From positions 1,364,001 to 1,428,000 of the forward strand of contig NZ_KB892705.1 of NCBI RefSeq assembly GCF_000373905.1: DNA of 64,000 bases, in the 5' to 3' direction. A program made the translations under genes and the position numbers. The stretch comes from Mycobacterium sp. 155 (GTDB lineage: Bacteria > Actinomycetota > Actinomycetes > Mycobacteriales > Mycobacteriaceae). Positions 17,451 to 25,484 of this stretch are shown here, piece by piece. The notes beneath the pieces were generated by a model. The model was not told the DNA's origin and made no database searches. It worked only from the letters and a program-made list of their open reading frames with translations. Position 1 is the stretch's first letter; every line of letters begins with the position of its first letter.

Positions 17451-18107
17451 TCAGTGCGTTCGCTTTGTCCGGACGCCGTCCGAGCGTGTGTCGATGTCAG
17501 AGGTTCCGGCGTTCAGCGCCAGTTGGTGGTTCAGTCCAAACAACGTCGCCGTCAGGCCGTCGAGGACCTCGCCGGCGTCATCGACGAGTCGGCACATCAC
17601 GACTACCGGCGAATGCCCTGCGGCTCTGCTCAGATCGACGGCACGTTCCCACACCCGCCCGCGCTCTGCGAATCCGCCGTCCGCGCAGCGGACCGGCAGG
17701 ACGTGGCCCGGCCGGGTCAGGTCATCGGCGACGGTGCCGGGGTCTGCGAGCACTTGCATGGTTTGGGCTCGGTCCCGTGCGGAAATGCCTGTGCCGATGC
17801 CTGATGCGGCATCGACAGCCACGGTGAACGACGCACCGCTGTGCTCTGAGGCGAGAACCGGCTGATCCGGTATCCGCAATCTGTCCAGCAGCGAACTCGG
17901 CATCGCGGCGTGAACAACTCCAGACGAGTGACTGATGGCGAAGTGCAGTTGGGCTGTGGTGGCGGTGGCTGCCGGAAATGCGAGTAGCGCGCCGCCCTCA
18001 TCGAGGAACACTGCGGGCAATCCTGCAGCAAACGCGTCCCTGACCTCGGCACAAAAACCGTCGGCCCAGTCGGCGTTTGCCGCGGACGGTGTGATTGTGC
18101 TGGTCAT
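17451..18107 (-). CDS. RibB-like (DHBP synthase fold) protein lacking catalytic motifs
   Basis: It aligns with 3,4-dihydroxy-2-butanone-4-phosphate synthase from the central part onwards: HSSGVVHAAMP, FTVAVDAASGIGTGISARDRAQTMQ, LTRPGHVLPVRCADGGFAERGR, AAGHSPVVVMCRLVDDAG. Two family landmarks are missing: the acidic loop (DDEDRENEGD in E. coli) is reduced to LDEGGALLAF, and the GHTE histidine motif reads RVWE. It is therefore probably not a normal RibB; it may bind a flavin-related or sugar-phosphate ligand. ATG 18107 has AGGAG upstream. It lies just downstream of GntR regulator 2. Confidence 0.7.
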   Translation of the reverse strand: MTSTITPSAANADWADGFCAEVRDAFAAGLPAVFLDEGGALLAFPAATATTAQLHFAISHSSGVVHAAMPSSLLDRLRIPDQPVLASEHSGASFTVAVDAASGIGTGISARDRAQTMQVLADPGTVADDLTRPGHVLPVRCADGGFAERGRVWERAVDLSRAAGHSPVVVMCRLVDDAGEVLDGLTATLFGLNHQLALNAGTSDIDTRSDGVRTKRTH

Positions 18108-18145
18108 CGATCGCGCTCCTGGTCTGATTGTTCGTCGGTTGATGG

Positions 18146-18790
18146 TCAGAACTGCACGCCGGCCAACAGTGCTTGCCGGCTGGCGCGAACATGTTCGCGC
18201 ATTACGCGTTCGGCGTTGGCACCGTCTTGGGCGACGATCAGCTTGAACACGTGGCGATGCTCGCAGTCGCACTGGGCAAGCCGACCGGGCTGGCTCAGTG
18301 AAGTGGTCACCAGGCGCGAGTAGGCGAGTTGGTTCATCAACGTCCGGTAGTGGCCCTGCAACTTGGCGTTGTCAGCCCCGGACATGAGCACGTTGTGAAA
18401 CTCGTGGACCAGCTCGGCGTACCGAGCGCGATCATCATCGATCACTGCGCTGGCGGCTCGCTGGAGGTTGTTTTCCAGCTGATCGATTTCTGGTACCTTT
18501 CCGCGCTCGGCGAGCAACCGGGCGCCGGCGCCTTCGAGTAGTTCTTTCATCTCGAACAACTCGACAATTTCGCGCCGCGACGGGGTAGTGACGAAGGTGC
18601 CGACCCGAGGTCGAATCTCGACCAGACCTTCGGTCTGCAGCTGCTTGAACGTCTCGCGTACCGGGGTTCGGGAGACACCGAACTCCTCGGCGAGGGTCAG
18701 TTCGGAGATATTGACACCGGGTGGGATCTCGCCGGCGATGATGCGGCGACGTATCTCGGAAATCAGCCGGTCGGGCTTGGGACGACTCAC
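18146..18790 (-). CDS. GntR-family (FCD) transcriptional regulator 2
   Basis: Same architecture as regulator 1, with long identical stretches (LAEEFGVSRTPVRETFKQLQ, LMNQLAYSRLVTTSLSQPGR). The FCD histidines are retained (EFHNVL, CEHRHVFKLI). I chose GTG 18790 because it matches the length of the paralogue; a TTG at 18880 would add 30 residues without family support. It is transcribed leftward from promoter P2 with the RibB-like gene behind it. Two near-identical regulators in converging units imply shared operators. Confidence 0.8.
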   Translation of the reverse strand: MSRPKPDRLISEIRRRIIAGEIPPGVNISELTLAEEFGVSRTPVRETFKQLQTEGLVEIRPRVGTFVTTPSRREIVELFEMKELLEGAGARLLAERGKVPEIDQLENNLQRAASAVIDDDRARYAELVHEFHNVLMSGADNAKLQGHYRTLMNQLAYSRLVTTSLSQPGRLAQCDCEHRHVFKLIVAQDGANAERVMREHVRASRQALLAGVQF

Positions 18791-19668
18791 GGGATATCGC
18801 AGGTAACGGTGTTGCTGCGGCAGATGTCGACAGGCACTGGACTTACCTCTTCCGGTGATGGTCTGGTGTGGATGCGCCAACGGGGCCGAACAGTTGCTAT
18901 GGCGAGACCGCGGTCAGGACCGGGTTCGGCCATCTCGCCGGATGCGCTTGTGGTATGCAACAGAATGTAGCTGTCAACACAAATGCATGTCAATGTGATG
19001 TGAGATCCTAAATCAGTTTCCCTGCACATCGGTGTGTGTGTCCAACCGATCATGCAGCTAAAACCGCTGGAGCATGGCGCTTGTGGGGCGTTGTTTTGTG
19101 TGCAACGACGCATCGACCAGGTGTACGAGTACAAGCATATTGTGCCGGGACTGAATGTCTACTGGCATGCAAGAAGGTCAGTGCGGGGTGTTCGAACCCA
19201 GGTTTGGTGGAGCATCGTCAGAGACCCGCTGTGGCTGAGTCGCTCGACGAGCTCCTCAACGGTGCCCGCATCGAGCAGGACGTGTTCGACCTGCGCTCGG
19301 CGCGTTGGACGACGAGCAGTTGCACGCTACCGCCGCTGACTTCGCCGCTCAGCTTTGTCGGTTAGGTACGAATATCCTTATCGCACAACGATTTCTGTCC
19401 AACACATCGATGACAGCCTAGGAATGCCGAACATGCTGGTCCACCCGTGGGGCTGCATTGGATACCGCCGAATGGCGCAATCCTGACTCGAACGCGAGGC
19501 CTGGCATCCCAAAGCCCCGTGATGCCAGGAGAAGTGGGGATCACCATGACGTTGTCAGGTGCGGGCGTGATGGAAGCAGGCCGGGTGCTCGCGGGTGTCG
19601 ACGGTGCCGTCCGCATCGACCAGATCCACGACGACGTTTTGTGAGTGTGCCGGTCGCCTCAGCCGGCT
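18791..19668. other. Long stretch without an intact gene
   Basis: It holds promoter P2 (18951-18993). From about 19235 to 19421 it may hold a decayed coding remnant: one frame reads LDELLNGARIEQDVFDLRSA and continues after a frame change as LDDEQLHATAADFAAQLCRLG until TAG 19421. The family of the remnant is not recognised. Otherwise I see nothing. Confidence 0.4.
18951..18993 (-). promoter_or_regulatory. Promoter plus GntR-type operator (P2)
   Basis: Read on the minus strand: TTGACA (18993-18988), 18-base spacer, TACATT (18969-18964), 3 bases, then TTGCATACCA (18960-18951). Spacing is the same as P1, and the operator matches the reverse complement of the P1 operator in 9 of 10 positions. It drives GntR regulator 2 and probably the RibB-like gene. 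Confidence 0.65.
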
Positions 19669-20319
19669 TCAGTCCGTGGCGTCGAGAATCTTGATCGCGA
19701 AGACGAGTGTGTCACCCTTCTGGATTCCGGCGCGGGGCTCACCATCGGGATACCCGTCGGCGGATGACATGGCGACGGCGACTGTGGAGCCGACCTTCTG
19801 TCCTGCGATGGCCTTCTTGAAGCCGGTCACGACGCCGTCAAGCGGGAACTGGACCGGCTCGCCGCGTTGGTAACTGCTGTCGAACACATTCCCGTCACGT
19901 CCGTTGACGCCTGTATAGCAAACGGAAACCGTTGCGGTGTCGCCGACGACAGGGCCGTCTCCGGGTTGCAGTGTGTGCACCTGGGTCTCAGTCACGGTGA
20001 ACGGTGCGCCCACGGTGACGTTCGGCGCCGCGGTATCGGTAGATCCCGTGACGGCGACGTTGCCGGTGGCGCCGGCCAGTGTCCACTCGGGGTTGGCGCC
20101 GGTATTCGGCGCTGCCGTCGGACACGTACTGGCAATGGGTGCTGCCGTGCTGACGGGCGACGGAGCCGATTGAGACGCGGAAGACGTATGTGTCGCCGGC
20201 GTGCTTGCTGATCGGTTGTCCGCGTCGGAGCTGCATGCGGCGAGCGTCATGGCGATCGATGCGGCGCAGGCTGCGAACGCGACGGAACAAGACACACGGG
20301 AGGAGTTCACGGCCGTCAC
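19669..20319 (-). CDS. FKBP-type peptidyl-prolyl isomerase, lipoprotein
   Basis: A lipoprotein signal peptide with lipobox LAAC (Cys near residue 29), a Ser/Thr/Ala/Pro-rich linker, and a C-terminal FKBP domain: GDTATVSVCYTGVNGRDGNVFDSSYQRGEPVQFPLDGVVTGFKKAIAGQKVGSTVAVAMSSADGYPDG, then GDTLVFAIKILD. It would assist folding of exported proteins outside the membrane. The start is GTG at 20319. The gene is divergent from the PepD-like protease gene, another envelope protein-quality factor. Confidence 0.85.
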   Translation of the reverse strand: MTAVNSSRVSCSVAFAACAASIAMTLAACSSDADNRSASTPATHTSSASQSAPSPVSTAAPIASTCPTAAPNTGANPEWTLAGATGNVAVTGSTDTAAPNVTVGAPFTVTETQVHTLQPGDGPVVGDTATVSVCYTGVNGRDGNVFDSSYQRGEPVQFPLDGVVTGFKKAIAGQKVGSTVAVAMSSADGYPDGEPRAGIQKGDTLVFAIKILDATD

Positions 20320-20550
20320 CGTACAGCCTCGTTGCCGGGCTGACGCCGGTCAGGTGGCCCCGGCGACGGCCGGCGGGAGTTCCGGGAAGACTCACCCGAC
20401 GGCTGACCGAGCCCGGTACCGACCCCGTCGAAAAGTCTTGGACGGCACCGAACTCATTCTCAGCAAAGTCTCAGCCAGCACAGGCAACCTACAGGCGGGC
20501 GCCGGCACGGCGCATGAGCATCTGCGTCTCGAGGAAGAAGAATCCACGCA

Positions 20551-22062
20551 ATGAGCGACTGGTCGAGGAATTCGTCACAAGGAAGCCACAGCGAGTGGCG
20601 GCCGAAACAGCCATCCAATCAAGATAACCCGGCCCAATGGAATCAGTCCGGGTATCACTACCCGTACAACTCGGCCGGCGTCACCGGAATGTACCCTCCG
20701 CCCTATGCTCCGAGCTCTGAGGCGAGTACTCCGTTCCAGGAGGCGCAACCACAGCAAAACCCGCAGCATCGGAAGCGCTCTCGAGTCGGCGTACTCGTCG
20801 TAGGCACGGCCGCGGTTGCCATGGTGGCAGGCGCTGCGACGGCGGTAGCCGTCGTCGACCATGCGGGACATGGTGTACCCACCGCCCAGGCGCCGGCCCC
20901 GGTGAACATCGGAAAGCCCGTGCCGGCCAACGGTTCCACACCCAGCCAGCCAGGAAGCACGGCGCCCACCGGATCGGTCGAACAGGTGTCGGCCAAGGTG
21001 TTGCCCAGCGTGGTGAAACTGCAGATCGAAAGCGGGCAAGGACGCGAGGAGGGGTCCGGTATCGTGCTCAGCGCTGATGGACTGATCCTCACCAACAACC
21101 ATGTCGTGGCTGCTGTCGCACAAGATGCCGGTGGTCAGCAGCCCATGACTCCGCAAGACGGGCCGAGCACCCGAATTCCCGGTCTGCCGCGCGGAATGTT
21201 CCCGGGTGGACAGTTCCCCGGCGACGGTCAGTCCGGACCCGACACCCAGGACGATCCGTCTGACAGTCCGTTCACCAGGCCGTCCAGCCGGGTCGCCAGC
21301 GCTGCACAGGCGACCGTGACCTTGTCCGATGGCCGCACAGTACCGTTCACCGTCGTCGGAACCGATCCCGATGACGACATCGCAGTGGTTCGGGCACAGA
21401 ACGTCTCCGGGCTCACTCCGATCACAATTGGTTCTTCGAAAGATCTGAAGGTGGGGCAGAACGTCGTCGCTGTCGGCTCACCGTTGGGCCTGCAGGGGAC
21501 CGTTACGACCGGCATCATCAGTGCATTGGATCGCCCGGTCGCGACCGGCGATGAGCAGACCGGTCAGCATTCGGTGATCAGCGCCATTCAGACCGATGCG
21601 GCGATTAATCCGGGCAACTCCGGAGGCGCGCTGGTGGACATGAATGGCGATCTCATCGGGGTGAATTCCGCCATTGCTTCGCTGGGCAGCGATCAGGGCT
21701 CGCAGAGCGGTTCCATCGGACTCGGTTTCGCAATCCCGGTGGATCAAGCCAAACGTATTGCCGACGAGCTGGTTTCGACGGGAACGGTCCGGCACGCCTC
21801 CCTGGGCGTCCAGCTCACGTCTGGTAACAACACGTCCGGTGCGATGGTCGCCGGGGTCCTCGACGGTGGTCCGGCAGCCCAGGCCGGACTGCCCAACGGA
21901 GTGGTGATCACAAAGCTCGACAACCAGGTGATCGACGGTCCCGACGCTCTGGTCGCGGCGGTTCATTCCAAGGCACCCGGGGACAACATCACGTTGACCT
22001 ACGATGACCAGTCGGGAGCTTCCCGCACCGTGCAGGTCACCCTTGGGCAGCTCCAGTCGTAA
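20551..22062 (+). CDS. pepD: PepD/HtrA-like membrane-anchored serine protease with PDZ domain
   Basis: A Gln/Pro/Ser-rich cytosolic N-terminus (1-75), one membrane segment (VGVLVVGTAAVAMVAGAATAV, 79-100), a trypsin-like domain with His in LTNNHVV, Asp in DPDDDIAVV and Ser in NPGNSGGAL, then a PDZ domain (ASLGVQL to VQVTLGQLQS). It matches M. tuberculosis PepD along most of its length but has an extra Pro/Gly/Asp-rich insert of about 60 residues after the catalytic His. PepD is linked to envelope stress in M. tuberculosis; no mprAB-type pair is adjacent here. A strong terminator follows. Confidence 0.9.
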   Translation: MSDWSRNSSQGSHSEWRPKQPSNQDNPAQWNQSGYHYPYNSAGVTGMYPPPYAPSSEASTPFQEAQPQQNPQHRKRSRVGVLVVGTAAVAMVAGAATAVAVVDHAGHGVPTAQAPAPVNIGKPVPANGSTPSQPGSTAPTGSVEQVSAKVLPSVVKLQIESGQGREEGSGIVLSADGLILTNNHVVAAVAQDAGGQQPMTPQDGPSTRIPGLPRGMFPGGQFPGDGQSGPDTQDDPSDSPFTRPSSRVASAAQATVTLSDGRTVPFTVVGTDPDDDIAVVRAQNVSGLTPITIGSSKDLKVGQNVVAVGSPLGLQGTVTTGIISALDRPVATGDEQTGQHSVISAIQTDAAINPGNSGGALVDMNGDLIGVNSAIASLGSDQGSQSGSIGLGFAIPVDQAKRIADELVSTGTVRHASLGVQLTSGNNTSGAMVAGVLDGGPAAQAGLPNGVVITKLDNQVIDGPDALVAAVHSKAPGDNITLTYDDQSGASRTVQVTLGQLQS

Positions 22063-22077
22063 CCGCGCACTCTTTAC

Positions 22078-22114
22078 ACAGGGGCCACGAATCCGTTGGG
22101 TTCGTGGCCCCTGT
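22078..22114. terminator. Bidirectional terminator between pepD-like and methyltransferase genes
   Basis: Perfect 14-bp inverted repeat (22078-22091 with 22101-22114) and a 9-base loop, between two convergent genes. Confidence 0.8.
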
Positions 22115-22143
22115 GGCTTGATCGGATCCTTCCCGCCGAGGAG

Positions 22144-22752
22144 TCATGGTGACCGCCGGAGAACCGCGACCAGGAAGTCGGAGTTTTCGGTGAACGGACG
22201 TAGATCCCACGAGGACAGCAGCAGATCGGGCATGAATCCGGCCGCGGCTGCGTCATCGAAAAACTGACCGAATTCGTAGTCGCGGCCCCCTCCGAAGCCG
22301 ATCACGGCCCGACCGTCGCCGAGAAGGTGCGCACGAAGTCGGACCAGCACCTGAACGCGGGTACTCGGGGCGAGAAATGTCATGACGTTGCCGGCCGACA
22401 CGACGACGTCGAACAGCTGTGTGATGCCACGTGCGGGCAGGTCGAGTTCGGCGAGGTCGCCGACGAGCCAGCGTGGCCCCGGGTGATCTTGCTCGGCAGC
22501 CTTGATGAGTGCCGGATCGACATCGACGCCGACTACGTCGTGGCCTGCCGCGGCGAGGTACCCGCCTACGCGGCCAGGACCGCAGCCAGCATCGAGTATC
22601 CGGGCGCCGCGTGCCACCATCGCGTCTATCAGGCGGGCTTCGCCGTCCAGATCCTGGCCAGCGCGCGCCATGGATCGAAAACGTTCGATGTACCACTGTG
22701 AATGGCCGGGGTCAGCCGCGACCTTTTGCATCCAGATGCTCTGCTCGACCAC
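22144..22752 (-). CDS. Class I SAM-dependent methyltransferase
   Basis: A 202-residue Rossmann-fold methyltransferase: motif I ILDAGCGPGRVGGYLAAAGHDVVGVDVD, then LVGDLAELDLP (motif II), FDVVVSAGNVMTFL, and a C-terminal sheet EFGQFFDDAAAAGFMPDLLLSSWDLRPF. The start is GTG at 22752. The substrate is not predictable from sequence or context. It is transcribed alone. Confidence 0.85.
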   Translation of the reverse strand: MVEQSIWMQKVAADPGHSQWYIERFRSMARAGQDLDGEARLIDAMVARGARILDAGCGPGRVGGYLAAAGHDVVGVDVDPALIKAAEQDHPGPRWLVGDLAELDLPARGITQLFDVVVSAGNVMTFLAPSTRVQVLVRLRAHLLGDGRAVIGFGGGRDYEFGQFFDDAAAAGFMPDLLLSSWDLRPFTENSDFLVAVLRRSP

Positions 22753-23062
22753 GACACCATTGTCGCAGCGGATCTACCGCGAGGACATGTGCGTTGATCG
22801 GATAGTTCAACGGCAGGTAGCAGCTGGCCGCAGGCACGATCCGGCGGAACTGTTGGCAGCACTGCGGGCGTCGGTGAGTTCCACTGCCTCACCACCGCTT
22901 CCCATAATTTCGCGCCTCGTCGAGATCGTCGTGCACGGGGAGGACTGTCGGGTGGCAAGCGGCGTTACTGTTGGCGGCATGTGGTCGCCGAGTCGCGCTG
23001 TCCGAGCTGTCCGGACTCGGTGCCGCTGAGTTGGGGCGGCGGGCCGGCTCAGGCGATTGAGC
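22753..23062. other. Gene-free stretch
   Basis: About 310 bases between the methyltransferase start and the end of the response-regulator gene. No ORF with plausible codon use, no clear hairpin and no repeat was seen. Confidence 0.4.
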
Positions 23063-23746
23063 TCACCGCGCTTGCCGATTGGGTGGTTTGTTGACAGCCA
23101 CAAATTCCTGTTCGGGCCGACCGGTGGTGCCGTAACGCAGTTGAACCTTGGCCTCGCCGGCGTTGGCCAACGTCGACAGATACCGTTGTGCCGTCGCCCG
23201 CGAAACCCCGATCTCCGTGGAGATCTCGGCAGACGACATCGGCTGACCCGATGCGCGAAGTGCCTGGAGTACAAGCTGTTTGGTAGGCGAGGTGGCGGCG
23301 GTCGGGGACTGCGGGGGCGTGATGCGGGGGCGCAGGGCATCCAGCGCCGAGTCGACGTCGCCGGCGCCAAGATTGGTTCCAGAAAGGATTCTGCGATAGC
23401 GCGCGTAGCCCGACAGGCGGGCTGCCAGGTCTGCCGGAGCGAATGGCTTCACGAGATAGCTCAGGGCGCCGGCCGCCAACGCTGCGCGGATCGTTCGGGC
23501 GTCGGTGGCGGCGCTCAAAACCATACTGTCGCACTGTAACCCGCGGACAAAGTCGATCCCCGATCCATCCGGCAGATAGACGTCCACCAAGGCAAGGTCG
23601 ACGGGGGCTGCCTTGTGGGCAGCGGCGAGCGTTGTCACTGTTGTTGATACGGAGAACCCCGGTAGTGCGTTGACGATGCCCGCGTGCATGTTCGCCACTC
23701 GGAAATCGTCATCGACCACCAGCACCGTCAGTTCTGTGCCACCCAT
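23063..23746 (-). CDS. CitB/DcuR-type response regulator
   Basis: The receiver domain (residues 1-120) has the acidic pair VVDDD, the phospho-acceptor Asp in LALVDVYLPDGSG, Ser/Thr in LSAATD and Lys in LVKPF. A C-terminal winged-helix region follows (KQLVLQALRASGQPMSSAEISTEIGVSRATAQRYLSTLANAGEAKVQLRYGTTGRPEQEF), as in CitB-family regulators of organic-acid uptake. ATG 23746 has GGAGGAAG upstream and overlaps the kinase gene by 19 bases; the longer frame to 23803 is not needed. Confidence 0.9.
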   Translation of the reverse strand: MGGTELTVLVVDDDFRVANMHAGIVNALPGFSVSTTVTTLAAAHKAAPVDLALVDVYLPDGSGIDFVRGLQCDSMVLSAATDARTIRAALAAGALSYLVKPFAPADLAARLSGYARYRRILSGTNLGAGDVDSALDALRPRITPPQSPTAATSPTKQLVLQALRASGQPMSSAEISTEIGVSRATAQRYLSTLANAGEAKVQLRYGTTGRPEQEFVAVNKPPNRQAR

Positions 23747-25416
23747 TGGGCTTCCTCCTCCACCATCACACCCGGCAGCCGGGCGATGAACTCTGCGCCG
23801 CACAACTCTGTGTCCGGATCCCCCGGGCTCGACAGCCGGATATCGCCACCCAATGCACGACTGATCTGGCGAGACAAGGCCATTCCGATGCCGCGCCCAC
23901 CCGGTATTCCGGAATCCGGCTTCGTCGACTTGCCTTCGGTGAACACGTGCTCGACGAAATCGGAGGCCACCCCATCGCCGGTATCGGCCACGGTGATGTG
24001 CAGTGTTGAACCATCCTGCAGCAGTTCCACTTCCACCACCTTGTCCTCTTTTGCGCCGGTGCGGGCTGCGTAGATGGCGTTGTCCAGTAGATTGCCGAGT
24101 ACCGACGTCACATCCACCGGCAGCGCGAGTCGGCCGGGTGCCCAGGTGTTCTCGCCGATCGTCAACGTAACGCCTGCTTCTCGGGCGCCGGCAGCTTTTG
24201 CCGCCAAGAAGGCCTGCAGGAACGCGTCACGGATGGCTTCGATGCCGGGCAGTGCCGAGCCCAGGGGGCCAGACCCGAGCAGTTCCTCCACATACTGAGC
24301 TGCCTCGTTGACATGGCCGCCGTGCAGCAGACCGTTGAGCAGATGCAGCCGATTGGCGAACTCGTGGCGCTGGGCCCGCAACACCGTGCTCATCAGCTGC
24401 ACGGCATCGAGTTCGCGGGTCAACGATTCGACATCGGTGCGATCCCGCACGACCAGTACGGTGCCCAGTTCGCGGCTGTCACGCGTGACGGGTCGAGAGG
24501 ACACCACCACGATCCGGTCGCCGACGGTGGCAATACTCGGCGTCGCGTCTGCCGCCCTGAACACCTCGAGCACCCGCGGGGTCAGGCCGATGTCTTCCAC
24601 CGACCTGCCCGCCTCTTTGCCGATCTCGAGCAGTCTGGAGGCTTCGTCGTTGACGAACGTCGTCTTCCACGTGGAGTCGACGGCGAGCACGCCCTCGTCG
24701 ATACCGTGCAGGACTGCGGCCTGGCTGCGGATCAACTCCGCCATCTCCGAAGGCTGCAGACCCATGGTGAGCCCCCGCCAGCGTCGGGCGAGGAGGACCG
24801 AACCGACGACACCGATCACGAGTGCCACGCCGACCAGAACAGCCGCGGTCCGCACATCAGTCCACAGTTGATGGTGCACGGCCGACGTCGAAATGCCTAC
24901 GCTGACTTCGCCGGTGACACGGTCCGAATCCGGTGCCAGCACAGGTACTTTCGCCCGAACCGACGGTCCCAGCGTGCCAGACTCCCTCGTCACCACCTCG
25001 TGTCCGGCGAGTGCGGCGGTGGGGTCGGTACTGACATGTCGGCCAAGCTGGTCTCGGCTGGGGTGGGAGAGCCTGATGCCCTGATTGTTGGTGATCACCA
25101 CGAACAGCACGCCGGTGCGTTGCTGGATCTCGGTGGCGAGTTGCTGCAGGGGCCCGTGCGCCAACTCGTCGGTGAGCGCCGGGCTTTGTGTCAACGGGGC
25201 AGCGTCGTAGCGAGCGACGTCGGCGCGTACCGCAGGGGCGAAGGCGATGGCGCGGGCCATGTCCAACGAGCGGTCTTCGTACTGGTCGGCAAGGCGCTGG
25301 TGACTCATGAAGGCGAGCAGACCGCCTGCGATACCCAGAGTGAGCGTTACTACGGCGACTTGCAGCAACAGCACCTGGGTAGCGAGCCGCACATCCATGT
25401 GCAGCCTTTTGGCCAT
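23728..25416 (-). CDS. CitA/DcuS-type sensor histidine kinase
   Basis: Layout: membrane segment 1 (LATQVLLLQVAVVTLTLGIAGGLLAF), an extracytoplasmic sensor of about 130 residues with GVLFVVITNNQGIRLSHPSRDQLGR and the S-T-D-P segment of Cit/Dcu sensors, membrane segment 2 (AAVLVGVALVIGVVGSVLLARRW), a PAS domain (IDEGVLAVDSTWKTTFVNDEA), an H-box in LRAQRHEFANRLHLLNGLL, and an ATPase domain (DNAIYAA, DTGDGV, GRGIGMALS). ATG 25416 begins at MAKRLHMDV; the ORF upstream to 25674 overlaps the MFS gene and reads as non-coding. The family senses carboxylates; the neighbouring MFS transporter is a plausible target. Confidence 0.9.
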   Translation of the reverse strand: MAKRLHMDVRLATQVLLLQVAVVTLTLGIAGGLLAFMSHQRLADQYEDRSLDMARAIAFAPAVRADVARYDAAPLTQSPALTDELAHGPLQQLATEIQQRTGVLFVVITNNQGIRLSHPSRDQLGRHVSTDPTAALAGHEVVTRESGTLGPSVRAKVPVLAPDSDRVTGEVSVGISTSAVHHQLWTDVRTAAVLVGVALVIGVVGSVLLARRWRGLTMGLQPSEMAELIRSQAAVLHGIDEGVLAVDSTWKTTFVNDEASRLLEIGKEAGRSVEDIGLTPRVLEVFRAADATPSIATVGDRIVVVSSRPVTRDSRELGTVLVVRDRTDVESLTRELDAVQLMSTVLRAQRHEFANRLHLLNGLLHGGHVNEAAQYVEELLGSGPLGSALPGIEAIRDAFLQAFLAAKAAGAREAGVTLTIGENTWAPGRLALPVDVTSVLGNLLDNAIYAARTGAKEDKVVEVELLQDGSTLHITVADTGDGVASDFVEHVFTEGKSTKPDSGIPGGRGIGMALSRQISRALGGDIRLSSPGDPDTELCGAEFIARLPGVMVEEEAQWVAQN

Positions 25417-25484
25417 GGGCCGAGCGTACGCGCTGTCGTGAGCACAATGAGCAAAATTAGCACGGTCACGTGCCCGCGGACTGA

